Shown: positions 47,625-58,931, numbered from the stretch's first letter. The stretch is 64,000 nt of DNA from Rhodococcus sp. Leaf247 (GCF_001426185.1 NZ_LMRP01000002.1:1008144-1072143), one strand, 5' to 3'. The notes: generated from the sequence alone by a model not told the origin. Made by a program: numbers and translations.

Positions 47625-48886
47625 CCACGCCGACCGATCTGTCGATGTTCGGGCTCGACCCGCTGTGGCTCGTCGTGGCCAAGGCGCTCGCCGTCTTCGG
47701 ATTCCTCGTGCTGACCCCGCTGATCGCGATCTACGTCGAGCGCAAGGTCATGGCGTGGATGCAGATGCGCATCGGTCCCAACCGCACCGGACCGCGGGGC
47801 ATGCTGCAGAGCCTTGCCGACGGCATCAAGCTGGCGCTCAAGGAAGGCATCATCCCGAAGGGCGTCGATCGCCCCATCTACCTGCTGGCGCCGGTCATCT
47901 CGGTCGTTCCCGCGTTCATGGCCTTCGCCGTCATCCCGTTCGGTCCGACCGTCTCGATCTTCGGCCACACCACCCCGCTGCAGCTGACCGACATGCCCGT
48001 CGCGGTCCTCTACATCCTGGCCGTGACCTCGATCGGTGTGTACGGGATCGTGCTCGCCGGATGGTCGTCGGGGTCGACGTATCCGCTGCTGGGAGCGTTG
48101 CGGTCGACCGCGCAGGTGATCTCGTACGAGGTCGCGATGGGACTCAGTTTCGCCGCCGTGTTCCTGTATGCGGGCACCATGTCGACGTCGGGCATCATCG
48201 CCTCGCAGGAACGCCTGTGGTTCGTGGTCATGCTGCTGCCGTCGTTCCTCGTCTACGTCACCTCGATGGTCGGGGAGACCAACCGCGCACCCTTCGATCT
48301 GCCGGAGGCAGAAGGCGAACTGGTGGGCGGATTCCACACGGAGTACTCGTCGCTGCGCTTCGCCATGTTCATGCTGGCGGAGTACGTCAACATGGTCACC
48401 GTGTCCGCGCTCGCGACCACCCTGTTCCTCGGAGGATGGCGGGCACCGTTCCCGATCAGTCTGTGGGACGGTGCGAATCAAGGATGGTGGCCCGTCCTCT
48501 GGTTCACGATCAAGGTGTGGGGATTCCTGTTCGTCTTCATCTGGCTGCGCAGCACGCTGCCGAGGCTGCGCTACGACCAGTTCATGAACTTCGGGTGGAA
48601 GGTGCTGATCCCGGCCGCCCTGCTGTGGATCCTGGTCATCGCCGGCGTGCGGATTCTGCTGGTCGACTCACCGCACATCCGGCCGGTCACCGTGGTCGCA
48701 TCGCTCGTCTACACCGCCGCCCTGGTTGCCGTCCTGACCAGGACGCTGCGACGCGGTCGGCTCGAGCGCACCGTCTCGGACTCCGAGAACACCGCGCCGG
48801 CCGATCCTCTCGCCGGTGGCTTCCCTGTACCGCCGCTTCCCGCTCGAAAAACTCGCCCCACTGCGAAGGAGACCACCGATGCCTGA
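47621..48886 (+). CDS. nuoH: NADH-quinone oxidoreductase subunit H
   Basis: A 421-aa membrane subunit at the junction of the two arms with about eight helices. [21 protein letters not shown] and [27 protein letters not shown] are the family signatures at the quinone tunnel. The cytoplasmic C-terminal tail (after about 365) is longer than in E. coli, as in other actinobacteria. It overlaps nuoI by 8 bp. Confidence 0.97.
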   Translation: MTTPTDLSMFGLDPLWLVVAKALAVFGFLVLTPLIAIYVERKVMAWMQMRIGPNRTGPRGMLQSLADGIKLALKEGIIPKGVDRPIYLLAPVISVVPAFMAFAVIPFGPTVSIFGHTTPLQLTDMPVAVLYILAVTSIGVYGIVLAGWSSGSTYPLLGALRSTAQVISYEVAMGLSFAAVFLYAGTMSTSGIIASQERLWFVVMLLPSFLVYVTSMVGETNRAPFDLPEAEGELVGGFHTEYSSLRFAMFMLAEYVNMVTVSALATTLFLGGWRAPFPISLWDGANQGWWPVLWFTIKVWGFLFVFIWLRSTLPRLRYDQFMNFGWKVLIPAALLWILVIAGVRILLVDSPHIRPVTVVASLVYTAALVAVLTRTLRRGRLERTVSDSENTAPADPLAGGFPVPPLPARKTRPTAKETTDA

Positions 48887-49403
48887 ATTCCTCGGTCCCG
48901 TAGCCGGTTTCGGTGTCACCTTCGCGACGATGTTCAAGAAGGCCGAGACCGAGTCGTATCCGGAGGAGAAGGTTCCCACGGCGACGCGCTACCACGGGCG
49001 GCATCAGCTCAACCGGTACGCGGACGGACTCGAGAAGTGCATCGGATGCGAACTGTGCGCGTGGGCGTGCCCCGCCGATGCGATCTACGTCGAGGGTGCC
49101 GACAACACCGAGACCGAAAGGTTCTCTCCCGGCGAGCGATACGGCCGCGTCTACCAGATCAACTATCTCCGGTGCATCGGCTGCGGGCTCTGCATCGAGG
49201 CGTGCCCGACGCGAGCCCTGACCATGACCAACGAGTACGAGATGTGCGACGACAACCGCGCCGATCTCATCTACGAGAAGACGGACCTGCTGGCCTCGCT
49301 CACCGAGGGCATGGACGCCCCACCCCACGCGATGGCCGAGGGTGCGTCCGACGAGGACTACTACCGCGGCACCGTCGCCGCCCGACGGGACGGCGACCGA
49401 TGA
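48879..49403 (+). CDS. nuoI: NADH-quinone oxidoreductase subunit I
   Basis: A 174-aa subunit with two 4Fe-4S clusters (N6a and N6b). The ligand sets are [12 protein letters not shown] and [12 protein letters not shown]. The ATG at 48879 follows AAGGAG at the right distance, and the start falls inside the nuoH tail. A C-terminal acidic extension is present. Stop overlaps nuoJ (ATGA). Confidence 0.97.
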   Translation: MPEFLGPVAGFGVTFATMFKKAETESYPEEKVPTATRYHGRHQLNRYADGLEKCIGCELCAWACPADAIYVEGADNTETERFSPGERYGRVYQINYLRCIGCGLCIEACPTRALTMTNEYEMCDDNRADLIYEKTDLLASLTEGMDAPPHAMAEGASDEDYYRGTVAARRDGDR

Positions 49404-50095
49404 TCGTGTCGACGTCGGAAGCCGTCGCCTTCTGGATCCTCGCACCTCTCGCCCTCATCGGCGGGATCGGCGTCGTCGCCTCGGCCAAGGCCGTGTACTC
49501 GGCACTGTTCCTCGCCTCGACCATGGTCGTCCTGGCGATCTTCTACATCATGCAGGGCGCGGTCTTCCTCGGCGTCGTGCAAATCGTCGTCTACACCGGT
49601 GCCGTGATGATGCTGTTCCTGTTCGTGCTGATGCTCGTCGGTGTCGACTCGTCCGATTCACTGGTCGAGACGCTGCGCGGACAGCGCGTCGCCGCCATCG
49701 TCGTCGGACTGGGCTTCGGCATCCTCCTGATCGGCGGCCTCGGCAACGCGTCGCTCTCCGACTTCCAGGGGTTCACCGCCGCATCTCCGCCGAACGTCGA
49801 GGGTCTCGCCGAGTTGGTCTTCGTGCGCTACGTGTGGGCCTTCGAACTGACCGGCGCCCTGCTGATCACCGCGACGATCGGCGCCATGGTGCTCACCCAC
49901 CGCGACGCGATCGGCCGCACCAGAACGCAGAAGGAGTTGTCGCAGGACCGCTTCCGACTCGGAGCGCGAGTGACTCCGCTGCCGAGCCCCGGCGTCTTCG
50001 CCCGACACAACGGCGTCGACATCCCCGCCCGGATACCCGGCGGAGCACCGGCCGCCGACTCCGTGAGCCGACAGTTCCGCGAGGACCGGCCATGA
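49400..50095 (+). CDS. nuoJ: NADH-quinone oxidoreductase subunit J
   Basis: A 231-aa membrane subunit with five helices. [21 protein letters not shown] holds the pi-bulge helix (helix three) and [10 protein letters not shown] follows. A soluble C-terminal extension of ~55 residues is beyond the usual end. Stop overlaps nuoK (ATGA). Confidence 0.95.
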   Translation: MIVSTSEAVAFWILAPLALIGGIGVVASAKAVYSALFLASTMVVLAIFYIMQGAVFLGVVQIVVYTGAVMMLFLFVLMLVGVDSSDSLVETLRGQRVAAIVVGLGFGILLIGGLGNASLSDFQGFTAASPPNVEGLAELVFVRYVWAFELTGALLITATIGAMVLTHRDAIGRTRTQKELSQDRFRLGARVTPLPSPGVFARHNGVDIPARIPGGAPAADSVSRQFREDRP

Positions 50096-50391
50096 ATCCC
50101 GAGTACTACCTGTACCTGTCGGCGGCTCTGTTCACGATCGGTGCTGCCGGAGTGCTGCTGCGGCGCAACGCGATCGTCGTCTTCATGTGTGTCGAGCTGA
50201 TGCTCAATGCGTCGAATCTGGCGTTCGTCACGTTCTCGCGGATGCATGGCGGACTCGACGGCCAGGTGTTCGCCTTCTTCACGATGGTCGTCGCCGCCGC
50301 GGAAGTGGTCGTCGGACTCGCCATCATCATGTCCATCTTCCGATCCCGTCGATCCGTCTCGGTCGACGACGACAGTCTGCTGAAGTACTGA
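50092..50391 (+). CDS. nuoK: NADH-quinone oxidoreductase subunit K
   Basis: A 99-aa three-helix membrane subunit. The conserved glutamates of the proton path are in [16 protein letters not shown] and [15 protein letters not shown]. nuoL begins one base after its stop. Confidence 0.97.
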   Translation: MNPEYYLYLSAALFTIGAAGVLLRRNAIVVFMCVELMLNASNLAFVTFSRMHGGLDGQVFAFFTMVVAAAEVVVGLAIIMSIFRSRRSVSVDDDSLLKY

Positions 50392-50392
50392 C

Positions 50393-52279
50393 ATGGGGAC
50401 GAATCCGGTTCTGCTGCCGATGATCCCACTCCTCGGCGCGGCAGTGCTTCTCCTCGGAGGTCGACGTACCGATGCGTGGGGCCATCTGCTCGCCTGTGCG
50501 GCGATGGCCGCATCGTTCGTCGTGGCGGTGGTGGCGTTCCTCGACATGGCCGGCCGCGCCGAGGACGACCGGACCCTCTCCCGCACCGTGTTCTCGTGGA
50601 TACCCGTCGACACCCTCCAGGTCGACCTCGGGCTCCGGCTCGATCAACTCTCCGTCTGCTTCGTCCTGCTGATCACCGGAGTCGGCGCCCTGATCCACGT
50701 CTACTCCATCGGCTACATGCGGGACGACCCCGACCGGCGCCGCTTCTTCGCGTATCTCAATCTCTTCGTCGCCGCGATGCTGCTGCTGGTCATGTCCGAC
50801 AACTTCCTCGGCCTGTATGTCGGCTGGGAAGGTGTCGGACTGGCCTCCTACCTGCTGATCGGCTTCTGGTCGGCCAAGCCCTCCGCCGCGACCGCGGCGC
50901 GCAAGGCCTTCGTCGTCAACCGGGTCGGAGACATCGGCCTGGCGGTGGCCCTGATGATCATGTTCGCCACGTTCGGCTCCGTCTCCTACGACGACGTGTT
51001 CGCCGGAATCGGTGACGCCGGCACCGGCACGGCGACAGCACTCGGATTGATGCTTCTCCTCGCCGCCTGCGGCAAGTCCGCCCAGGTGCCCCTCCAGTCC
51101 TGGCTCGGCGACGCGATGGAGGGGCCGACCCCGGTGTCGGCCCTGATCCACGCGGCGACCATGGTCACCGCCGGGGTGTATCTGATCGTGCGGTCCGGCG
51201 CAGTGTTCGAGGCGTCGCCGGTCGCCCAGAACGTCGTCGCTGCAGTCGGTGCGGTCACACTGCTCTTCGGCGCTGTCATCGGCTGCGCCAAGGACGACAT
51301 CAAGAAGGCTCTGGCCGCGTCGACGATGAGCCAGATCGGCTACATGGTTCTGGCCGCGGGTCTCGGTCCGGCCGGTTACGCGGTGGCGATCATGCATCTG
51401 CTCACGCACGGCTTCTTCAAGGCGGGACTCTTCCTCGGCGCGGGCTCCGTCATGCACGCGATGGACGACGAGACCGACATGCGCCGGTTCGGCGGCCTGC
51501 GGACGGTCCTGCCCGTCACCTTCGTGACCTTCGGGTTGGGCTACCTCGCGATCATCGGAGTGCCCCCGTTCTCGGGATTCTGGTCGAAGGACGGCATCAT
51601 CGAGGCCGCTCTCGACGCCGGCGGCGTCAAAGGTGTTCTGCTGGGCATCGCCACCCTGGTCGGCGCGGGTCTGACTGCTTTCTACATGACGCGTGTCATG
51701 GTCCTCACCTTCTTCGGCGAGCGTCGGTGGACGGACCACGCGCACCCCCACGAGGCGCCGGCGAGCATGACGGCACCGATGATCGTGCTGGCGGTCGGAT
51801 CTGTCGGCGCGGGAGCACTTCTCGCGGTCGGGAGCCGACTCGAAGGGTGGCTGGCCCCGGTCGTCGGCGAGCACGAGGCAGCTCACGTCGTGCCCGCCTG
51901 GATCGTCACGGCCGTCGTCCTCGTCGTCGTGGCCGCCGGAATCGCCGTGGCGCTGCGCATGTACGGCCGATCGGCTGTTCCACGGACCGCCCCTGCCGGG
52001 TCGGTGCTCACCACCGCGGCACGACGCGATCTGTACGGAGACGCCGTGAACGAGGCCGTGTTCATGCGCCCGGGTCGGCGCGTCACCGAGGCCGTCGTCA
52101 CAGCCGACCGCGCCGGGGTCGACGGCGTCGTCGAGGCCTTCGCCCTGTCGGTCCGCACCGCCTCGACGCGGTTGCGACGCTGGCAGAACGGCTTCGTACG
52201 GTCCTACGCGCTCTCGATGTTCACCGGCGCGGTTCTCGTCGTCGTCGCCCTGACCGTGGCACTGGGGGTGACGCGATGA
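50393..52279 (+). CDS. nuoL: NADH-quinone oxidoreductase subunit L
   Basis: A 628-aa antiporter-like proton-pumping subunit with about 16 helices, the distal end of the membrane arm. The key Lys and Glu lie in [38 protein letters not shown] and [20 protein letters not shown]. The long amphipathic lateral helix region follows about residue 520. Stop overlaps nuoM. Confidence 0.97.
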   Translation: MGTNPVLLPMIPLLGAAVLLLGGRRTDAWGHLLACAAMAASFVVAVVAFLDMAGRAEDDRTLSRTVFSWIPVDTLQVDLGLRLDQLSVCFVLLITGVGALIHVYSIGYMRDDPDRRRFFAYLNLFVAAMLLLVMSDNFLGLYVGWEGVGLASYLLIGFWSAKPSAATAARKAFVVNRVGDIGLAVALMIMFATFGSVSYDDVFAGIGDAGTGTATALGLMLLLAACGKSAQVPLQSWLGDAMEGPTPVSALIHAATMVTAGVYLIVRSGAVFEASPVAQNVVAAVGAVTLLFGAVIGCAKDDIKKALAASTMSQIGYMVLAAGLGPAGYAVAIMHLLTHGFFKAGLFLGAGSVMHAMDDETDMRRFGGLRTVLPVTFVTFGLGYLAIIGVPPFSGFWSKDGIIEAALDAGGVKGVLLGIATLVGAGLTAFYMTRVMVLTFFGERRWTDHAHPHEAPASMTAPMIVLAVGSVGAGALLAVGSRLEGWLAPVVGEHEAAHVVPAWIVTAVVLVVVAAGIAVALRMYGRSAVPRTAPAGSVLTTAARRDLYGDAVNEAVFMRPGRRVTEAVVTADRAGVDGVVEAFALSVRTASTRLRRWQNGFVRSYALSMFTGAVLVVVALTVALGVTR

Positions 52280-53823
52280 CCGATCTTCCCGTACTCAGCG
52301 CACTGTGGATCGTGCCGCTGCTCGGCGCCCTCGCCGTCATGGCGGTCCCGCGATCGAACAGCCGCGCCGCGCGGATCACCGGGATCGTCGCGGCAGGCGC
52401 GGTCCTCGTCCTCGCGGCTGCGCTGGCGGTGAACTTCGAGCCCGGGCGTGAGGGCTACCAGTTCGTCGAATCACGGGAGTGGATACCGACATTCGGCGCC
52501 GGTTACACACTCGGGATCGACGGCATCGCGTTGACACTGGTCCTGCTGACCGCCGTGCTGGTGCCGTTGCTCCTGCTGGCCGGGTGGAACGACACCGCAC
52601 ACGCGCAGGATTCACGACGCCCCCAGACCTACGTCGCGCTGATCCTGGTCGTCGAATCGATGGTCATGGTGTCCTTCGTCTCCCTCGACATCCTGCTGTT
52701 CTACATCTTCTTCGAGGCGATGCTCGTACCGATGTATTTCCTGATCGGCGGCTTCGGACGGGACGCGGCGCGATCACGTGTCGCGGCGGTGAAGTTCCTG
52801 ATGTACAACCTGGTCGGCGGACTGGTGATGCTGGCGGCGGTGATCGGTCTCTACGTCGTGACCGCGTCGGACACCAGCCCGTTCGAGTCCGGGACGTTCG
52901 ACGTGCGGGCGATCGCCGACGCGGCCGCGGCGGGAGAACTCGGTGCATCGCCGGGCGTCCTGAACGCGATCTTCCTCGGCTTCCTCGTGGCCTTCGCCGT
53001 GAAGGCGCCGCTGTGGCCCCTGCACACCTGGCTACCCGGGGCGGCGACCGAAAGTACGCCTGCCACAGCCGTGTTGATGATGGCCGTCGTGGACAAGGTC
53101 GGCACGTTCGGCATGCTGCGGTACTGCCTGCAACTCTTTCCCGACGCGTCGGCCACCTTCGCGCCGCTCGTGATCACCCTCGCCGTCGTCGGCATCGTCT
53201 ACGGCGCGATCCTCGCGATCGGGTCGACGGACATCATGCGCCTCATCGCCTACACCTCGATCTCGCACTTCGGATTCATCATCCTCGGCATCTTCGCGAT
53301 GACCAGCCAGTCGCAGGCCGGTTCCGCGCTGTACATGGTGAACCACGGGATTGCCACGGCTGCACTGTTTCTCGTGGCCGGATTCCTGGTCACCCGTCGA
53401 GGAACTGCTCTGATCGCCGAGTACGGAGGAGTGCAGAAGGTGGCGCCGATCCTGGCGGGCACCTTCCTCGTCGCCGGGCTCGCGACGCTGTCGCTCCCCG
53501 GGCTCGCCCCGTTCGTCAGCGAGTTCCTCGTCCTGATCGGCACGTTCCCCCGATACGGCGTCGCCGCGGTGATCGCCGCGACCGCGTTGGTGCTGTCCGC
53601 GATGTACGTGCTCTGGCTCTACCAACGCGTGATGACAGGGCCGGCAGCCGCCGGTTCCGACCGCATCGGGGACCTCGTACCGCGCGAGATAGCGGTGGTG
53701 GCACCACTTCTGGCGTTGGTGATCGTCCTCGGGGTGTACCCCAAGCCGCTTCTCGACATCATCACGCCCGCAGTCGAACGCACATCCGTCGAACAGGTGG
53801 AGACAGGGGTGGCGCAACCATGA
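52276..53823 (+). CDS. nuoM: NADH-quinone oxidoreductase subunit M
   Basis: A 515-aa antiporter-like proton-pumping subunit with 14 helices. Conserved residues are in [41 protein letters not shown] and [19 protein letters not shown]. Starts at an ATG overlapping the nuoL stop. Stop overlaps nuoN (ATGA). Confidence 0.97.
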   Translation: MTDLPVLSALWIVPLLGALAVMAVPRSNSRAARITGIVAAGAVLVLAAALAVNFEPGREGYQFVESREWIPTFGAGYTLGIDGIALTLVLLTAVLVPLLLLAGWNDTAHAQDSRRPQTYVALILVVESMVMVSFVSLDILLFYIFFEAMLVPMYFLIGGFGRDAARSRVAAVKFLMYNLVGGLVMLAAVIGLYVVTASDTSPFESGTFDVRAIADAAAAGELGASPGVLNAIFLGFLVAFAVKAPLWPLHTWLPGAATESTPATAVLMMAVVDKVGTFGMLRYCLQLFPDASATFAPLVITLAVVGIVYGAILAIGSTDIMRLIAYTSISHFGFIILGIFAMTSQSQAGSALYMVNHGIATAALFLVAGFLVTRRGTALIAEYGGVQKVAPILAGTFLVAGLATLSLPGLAPFVSEFLVLIGTFPRYGVAAVIAATALVLSAMYVLWLYQRVMTGPAAAGSDRIGDLVPREIAVVAPLLALVIVLGVYPKPLLDIITPAVERTSVEQVETGVAQP

Positions 53824-55346
53824 CCGTCGAAACGCCGTCGATCGAGTACAGCCTGCTCTCGCCGATGATCATCGTGTTGGCAGCAGCGGTGATCGGAGTT
53901 CTCGTCGAGGCATTCGTCTCCGCCGAACGCCGGCGGACGACGCACCTCGTCCTGAGCATCGGGTCCCTCGCCGCGGCACTGGTGGCAGTCGTCGCGCTGG
54001 CGGGCACCAGTACCGTCGCCGCGGCCGGGTCCGTCGTCGTCGACGGGCCGACACTGTTCCTGCAGGGTGTGCTCCTGACCGTCTCGGCAGCATCGATCGC
54101 GCTGATGGCCCATCGCACCGTCGACCATCCCGAAGCGGAAGCGGCGGACGCCTTCACACCTCTCGCGTCGGTCGTCCCCGGCAGCCTCGCCGAGGCCCGC
54201 GCCGTCACCGCGAAGGTGACCCGCACCGAGATCTACCCGCTGACACTGTTCGCGGTCGGCGGCATGATGGTGCTGCCCGCGTCGAACGATCTCCTGACGA
54301 TGTTCGTCGCCCTCGAAGTGTTGTCGCTGCCGCTCTATCTGCTGTGCGGGCTGGCCCGTCGTCGACGCCTGTTGTCGCAGGAGGCATCGCTCAAGTACTT
54401 CCTGCTCGGCGCTTTCTCGTCGGCATTCTTCCTGTTCGGGACGGCGCTGCTCTACGGCTACGCGGGCAGCGTGCGCTTCGACGACCTGGCGGTGGCCGAC
54501 GGCGATCGCGTGCTCGGGGTTCTCGGCGTCGGCCTCGTCGCGGTGGGACTGCTGTTCAAGGTCGGTGCGGTGCCGTTCCATTCGTGGATCCCCGACGTCT
54601 ACCAGGGCGCCCCGACGCCGGTGACGGCCTTCATGGCGTCGGCAACCAAGGTTGCGGCCTTCGGCGCCCTCGTCCGCATCCTGGTCGTGGGCGTCCCCGA
54701 TCTGCAGGACGCGTGGCGTCCCATGCTCTGGGCCGTCGCCATCGTGACGATGCTGGTGGGTGCCGTCATCGCCGTCACCCAGACCGACGTGATCCGTATG
54801 CTGGCCTACTCCTCCATCGCCCACGCCGGGTTCATCCTCACCGGTGTCTACGCCGGAGGCCCCGGTGTCTCGGCGACGCTGTTCTACCTCGCGGCCTACG
54901 CGTTCAGCACCCTCGGTGCGTTCGCGGTGGTGTCGCTCGTCCGCGACCAGGGCGGCGAAGTGTCGGAGCTCCGCCGATGGGCCGGCTTGGGTCGGCAATC
55001 TCCGGCGGTGGCGGGCGCGTTCGCGCTGTTCCTGCTCGCGTTCGCCGGCATTCCGTTGACCAGCGGGTTCACCAGCAAGTTCGCGGTGTTCCAGGCGGCC
55101 CTCGCCGACGGCGGGACAGCTCTCGTGATCGTCGGAGTCGTCAGCAGCGCCATCGCGGCGTCGTTCTACATCCGGGTGGTGGTCGTCCTGTTCTTCAACG
55201 ACGCGGACGGGGATTCCGTGACGATGAGCCGAAGTCCCGGTGCCGCCCTGACCATCGGTGTCTGCGCGATCGTCACGGTTGCGCTCGGCGTCTTCCCCCA
55301 GCCCCTGATCGACCTCGCCGAGCGCGCGGCCGCAGCCATTGCCTGA
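53820..55346 (+). CDS. nuoN: NADH-quinone oxidoreductase subunit N
   Basis: A 508-aa antiporter-like proton-pumping subunit and the last nuo gene. LEVLSLPLYLLCGLARRRRLL, KVGAVPFHSWIPDVYQGAPTP and QTDVIRMLAYSSIAHAGFIL are the functional segments. Ends 11 bp before a long palindrome that probably stops transcription. Confidence 0.97.
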   Translation: MTVETPSIEYSLLSPMIIVLAAAVIGVLVEAFVSAERRRTTHLVLSIGSLAAALVAVVALAGTSTVAAAGSVVVDGPTLFLQGVLLTVSAASIALMAHRTVDHPEAEAADAFTPLASVVPGSLAEARAVTAKVTRTEIYPLTLFAVGGMMVLPASNDLLTMFVALEVLSLPLYLLCGLARRRRLLSQEASLKYFLLGAFSSAFFLFGTALLYGYAGSVRFDDLAVADGDRVLGVLGVGLVAVGLLFKVGAVPFHSWIPDVYQGAPTPVTAFMASATKVAAFGALVRILVVGVPDLQDAWRPMLWAVAIVTMLVGAVIAVTQTDVIRMLAYSSIAHAGFILTGVYAGGPGVSATLFYLAAYAFSTLGAFAVVSLVRDQGGEVSELRRWAGLGRQSPAVAGAFALFLLAFAGIPLTSGFTSKFAVFQAALADGGTALVIVGVVSSAIAASFYIRVVVVLFFNDADGDSVTMSRSPGAALTIGVCAIVTVALGVFPQPLIDLAERAAAAIA

Positions 55347-55357
55347 CCATCCATAAC

Positions 55358-55427
55358 CCCCCGCGAGTACGTCCATACCGTCGTGATTCCAGGGGGAGTT
55401 GCGACGTTATGGACGTACTCGCGGGGG
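55358..55427. terminator. Long palindrome between nuoN and the DJ-1 gene; likely bidirectional terminator
   Basis: The arms 55358-55377 and 55408-55427 are exact 20-bp inverted copies (cccccgcgagtacgtccata and its complement), and the 30-bp loop continues as an imperfect stem. It lies between two convergent genes and would stop transcription from both sides. Similar GC-rich palindromes recur in rhodococcal intergenic regions, so it may also be a dispersed repeat. Confidence 0.75.
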
Positions 55428-55441
55428 TGGGGGGTGGTTGG

Positions 55442-56143
55442 TCAGCTCAGGGCAGCGACGAGCCTGTCCGCCAGCGGCTTGGTCGACGCCGGGTTCTGGC
55501 CCGTGAAGACGGTGCGGTCGACGATGACGTGGGGTCCCCAGGCGTCGCCGGAGGAGAACTCGGCTCCGCCGTCGCGCAACCGCGTCTCGAGTAGCCAGGG
55601 TGCCTTGGCGGCGAGACCGGCCTGCTCTTCTTCCTCGTTGGTGAAGCCGGTGAGCTTGTATCCCGAGAAGGGCCAGCTGCCGTCGTCGCGGGTGGCGGAC
55701 AGCAGAGCTGCCGGCGCGTGGCAGACGGCGGACACGATCTTGCCCGATTCGAGGAACTCCGTGACCAGGGCTCCGAAGTCGGTCGACACGGCCAGATCCT
55801 CCATCGGACCGTGACCGCCGGGGACGAACACGACGTCGAAGGAGGACGCGGTCTGATCCTCGAGGCGAGCGGGGGAGGCCAGCACGCCCTCGATGGACTC
55901 GAGGTACTGCTTCTGATCGGCGACCTTGCTCTCGTCGCCGCCGTTGGCCTCCACTGCGAGCGATCCCTGGTCGACCGTGGGCGTCACGCCGCCGGGAGTG
56001 GCGACGACGACATCCCACCCTGCCTCGGTGAAGGTCCGGTGGCTCTCTACGAGCTCCTCCGCCCAGTAGCCGGTGGGGTGCTTCGTCCCGTCGTTCAGGG
56101 TCCAGTGATCGGAGCCGGTGACCACGAAGAGCAGTTTCGTCAT
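55442..56143 (-). CDS. DJ-1/PfpI-family protein (type 1 glutamine-amidotransferase fold)
   Basis: A 233-aa protein of the Hsp31/DJ-1 group. The nucleophile Cys lies in SAVCHAPAALL, FVPGGHGPMEDL holds the strand before it, and the GYWAEELVES and TGQNPASTKPLAD ends are typical. Members act as glyoxalase III, deglycase or chaperone. The ATG at 56143 is used; the frame upstream is not conserved-looking. Convergent with nuoN across the palindrome. Confidence 0.88.
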   Translation of the reverse strand: MTKLLFVVTGSDHWTLNDGTKHPTGYWAEELVESHRTFTEAGWDVVVATPGGVTPTVDQGSLAVEANGGDESKVADQKQYLESIEGVLASPARLEDQTASSFDVVFVPGGHGPMEDLAVSTDFGALVTEFLESGKIVSAVCHAPAALLSATRDDGSWPFSGYKLTGFTNEEEEQAGLAAKAPWLLETRLRDGGAEFSSGDAWGPHVIVDRTVFTGQNPASTKPLADRLVAALS

Positions 56144-56282
56144 GAGGTGATGTCCATCCGTCGTAGAAATGTGGTCGTGTTCGATCCGGGGGTACCCCCG
56201 GACGACCTTCACAACGCGGGAACGGACGAGGCCGCCCATTCGTTGCACCCATCACAGTCACTTCACACTCTGCGAGGTAGTC

Positions 56283-56678
56283 ATGAGCGGCAACGGACAG
56301 TTCGGTTTCGATCCCGAGGATTTCGAGCGCGTCGCACGCGAGGCCGGCGACGGCATCCGCGACATGCTCGGTCAGGCGATGAAGAAGGCCAACCAGTCGG
56401 GCGTCGACGTGCCCTGGGCCGGTCTGTTCGGGGCAGCCCCCGGCAAGGCCACTGCGCCCGAGCCTGAGACCACCGGTCAGAAAGGCGACGGCGTGTGGGC
56501 GATCTACACGGTCGACGAGACCGGGACGGCCGGTGTCGACCAGGTCTTCGCGACGGAACTCGACGCACTCCGGGCCCACCGTGACAACGTCGATCCCAGC
56601 CGCAAGGTGCGGTTCCTTCCCTACGGCGTCTCGGTCGGCATCCTCTCCGCGGGCACCGACCTGCCGACGGAGGAGTGA
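56283..56678 (+). CDS. Conserved hypothetical protein (131 aa)
   Basis: A soluble protein starting MSGNGQFGFDPEDFERVARE, with an amphipathic N-terminal helix, a Gly/Pro linker and a C-terminal half (VWAIYTVDETGTAGVDQVFA, VRFLPYGVSVG) that looks like a small alpha/beta fold. No named family is recognised. It is divergent from the DJ-1 gene and overlaps the convergent YczE-like gene by 58 bp. Confidence 0.7.
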   Translation: MSGNGQFGFDPEDFERVAREAGDGIRDMLGQAMKKANQSGVDVPWAGLFGAAPGKATAPEPETTGQKGDGVWAIYTVDETGTAGVDQVFATELDALRAHRDNVDPSRKVRFLPYGVSVGILSAGTDLPTEE

Positions 56679-57295
56679 GAACCTGACCCGATCGTGACCC
56701 ACCGCTGCGGCATCACCTGAAGGAACATGTGGGCCAGCGGTCCGATCGCCAGCGCGTACAGCACGGTCCCGATGCCGACGGTCCCGCCGAGAAGCCACCC
56801 CGTGGCCAGCACGGTCACCTCGATCGCCGTGCGCACGGAGCGCACCGTCATACCCGTCCGCGCGACGAGCCCCGTCATGAGGCCGTCGCGCGGGCCCGCG
56901 CCCAGCCCGGCGGAGATGTACGCCGCGGTCGCCAGTCCGTTGAGGACCACCCCACCGACGAGCAGCGCCGATCCGACCAGGTGACCGCTGTTCGTCGGCA
57001 GGAATGTCAGCGCGAGATCGACCGTCACGGCGATGACGACGATGTTGGCGACGGTGCCGATGCCCGGACGCTGGCGCAGCGGTATCCACAGCAGCAGAAC
57101 CACGGCTCCCGTCAGTGCGGTCACCGCACCGAAGCTCACCGGGAGGCGATTCTCGAGGCCCTGGTGCAACACGTCCCACGGGTTGAGGCCGAGTCCGCCC
57201 GCGATCATCATGGCCATCGAGGTGCCGTAGAGCGCGAGACCGCCGATCAGCAGTCCCGTACGCAGCACGGTCTCGCGCAGAGCGGAGTAGGTCAT
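56621..57295 (-). CDS. YczE-family membrane protein
   Basis: A 224-aa protein with five to six helices. GLALYGTSMAMMIAGGLGLNPWDVLHQGL and AYISAGLGAGPRDGLMTGL are the two repeated half-motifs (GLG-x-x-P-x-D) of the YczE/YyaS/YitT-like group. Transport substrate unknown. The start at 57295 matches family length; the longer frame upstream is not hydrophobic. Confidence 0.82.
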   Translation of the reverse strand: MTYSALRETVLRTGLLIGGLALYGTSMAMMIAGGLGLNPWDVLHQGLENRLPVSFGAVTALTGAVVLLLWIPLRQRPGIGTVANIVVIAVTVDLALTFLPTNSGHLVGSALLVGGVVLNGLATAAYISAGLGAGPRDGLMTGLVARTGMTVRSVRTAIEVTVLATGWLLGGTVGIGTVLYALAIGPLAHMFLQVMPQRWVTIGSGSHSSVGRSVPAERMPTETP

Positions 57296-57532
57296 GCGCT
57301 CGAGTCTCGCCGCTCGCGTACGTCGCCAGAGCAGGCCACTGCACGCAGGTGGACTGCATTCGTAGGTTCCGTTCCCATTCTCGGCTCTCACGCGAGCGCG
57401 AAGCATGACCCGGCGGACCGCGTGTGCCTCAACCCCCTCACGGCACGTTGAGGTAGTGGATACTGCACTTCGTACCAACAACATGGCTGGGAACGACTGA
57501 AAAGTCACAGGGGGTTCCTTTCCTTACGAAGG

Positions 57533-58930
57533 ATGGCCCTGCCCGTGACCCGTTCGATCGACGTACCCGTGTCGCGCGCGACGACGTACGTGGCGTTGTT
57601 CGCGGTCGTCGTGTTCGTCGCGGCACTCGTCGGCATCCAGTCGCGCCCGCCCGGACTGCTGGCCTCGGTATGGCTGGCCAACGCCGTCGCGCTCGCCGTG
57701 TTCGCGCGGTGGCCCAGAATGTTCACCGTCACTGCCGTTGCCGCGGCCCTGGTGGCACTGATTGCCGCAGATCTGGTGTCGGGCACGGACACGTACGCGG
57801 CCGTGACGTTCAACGTGGCCAACATCGTCGGAGTGATCGGCGGCTCCTTCGTGATCCGCCACCGCCGAGACGCACCTCTCACCCTGTCGGGCTCCGCCGA
57901 CTTCTCCAGAATGTGTATCGGCATCGTCGTGGCCGCGATCCTGTCGGCGTCCGTCGCCGCCCTGTCGGCGCGACATCCCGACCCCGGTGCACCGGCCGTC
58001 GAAGCGCTCAGCTGGTTCAGTTCCGAGGTCACGAGCTACCTGCTGCTGGTACCCGTCTTCCTGTCGATCCGAGCAACGACGCCTCGGCGCAGACCCACCT
58101 CGAAGTCGACACTTGCCTGGGAGTGGGCACCTGTCGCCCTCACCGTCGCGCTCATGCTGGTCGGTCTGGGAGTGCAGGGTCCGCTGCTGCTGGCGTTGCC
58201 GCTACCGGCCCTACTCTGGTGTGCGACACGGATTCCGATGCTCGGAACAGCGCTGCTCACCGCGCTGTGGGCGGGGTGGACTCTCGTCCTCCTGGGCCAG
58301 GGCGCTCTGGAGACCGGCGGAATCCTGGGCGCCGACGGTCAGGACGGCGCGACGGCCACCCTGTCGGTCGCGTTGATCGCCCTCGGCCCGCTGCTCGTCG
58401 CCACGGTGTGCCTCGACCGGATGGCCGTCCAGAACAAGCTGCGCGCTGCGCTCGAGTACGACAGCCTGACCGGAGTGCTCTCTCGCGCAGCATTTCTGCG
58501 CAGGAGCCAGCAACGACTGCTCGCCGATTCCGGACCCGTCGCCCTCCTCATGCTGGACCTCGATCACTTCAAATCCATCAACGACACCCTCGGTCACGCC
58601 GTCGGAGACATCGCGTTGGTGCGCAGTGCCGCCTGCATCCTCGGAGCACTGCCGACCGACGCCATCGCCGGGCGGATCGGCGGGGAGGAGTTCGCCGTGC
58701 TGCTCCCCCGCGCCGGCCGAGATCACGCGGCTGCCATCGCCGACCTGATCCGCCGCGACCACGAGCGGCTGCACGTCCTGTCCGCGCGAACCGCCACCGT
58801 CAGCATCGGGCTCGCGTGGACCAACGACTCACCTCCCTCGGTGTCGCCCCTGTTGATCTCCGCCGATCACGCGCTGTACGACGCCAAGCGGTCGGGCCGC
58901 AACACCGTGGTCTCCGTCGACCTGGTGTGA
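57533..58930 (+). CDS. Membrane-bound diguanylate cyclase (MASE1-like sensor plus GGDEF)
   Basis: A 465-aa protein. Residues 10 to about 300 form eight or so helices of MASE1-like type (LASVWLANAVALAVFARWP is the characteristic first segment). The C-terminal GGDEF domain (about 305-460) has the active-site sequence GGEEF at 383-387, DLDHFKSINDTLGH and YDAKRSGRN, all expected in active c-di-GMP synthases. No RxxD inhibitory site is seen before GGEEF. Single gene preceded by a 237-bp gap. Confidence 0.88.
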   Translation: MALPVTRSIDVPVSRATTYVALFAVVVFVAALVGIQSRPPGLLASVWLANAVALAVFARWPRMFTVTAVAAALVALIAADLVSGTDTYAAVTFNVANIVGVIGGSFVIRHRRDAPLTLSGSADFSRMCIGIVVAAILSASVAALSARHPDPGAPAVEALSWFSSEVTSYLLLVPVFLSIRATTPRRRPTSKSTLAWEWAPVALTVALMLVGLGVQGPLLLALPLPALLWCATRIPMLGTALLTALWAGWTLVLLGQGALETGGILGADGQDGATATLSVALIALGPLLVATVCLDRMAVQNKLRAALEYDSLTGVLSRAAFLRRSQQRLLADSGPVALLMLDLDHFKSINDTLGHAVGDIALVRSAACILGALPTDAIAGRIGGEEFAVLLPRAGRDHAAAIADLIRRDHERLHVLSARTATVSIGLAWTNDSPPSVSPLLISADHALYDAKRSGRNTVVSVDLV

Positions 58931-58931
58931 A

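Noticed and set aside
52479..53819. In-frame upstream extension of nuoN through the whole of nuoM
   Set aside because: The upstream part is Arg-rich shadow sequence within nuoM. The ATGA overlap at 53820 and family length fix the nuoN start.
55347..55441. The palindrome after nuoN as a transposable element
   Set aside because: No target-site duplication or terminal structure beyond the hairpin is visible.
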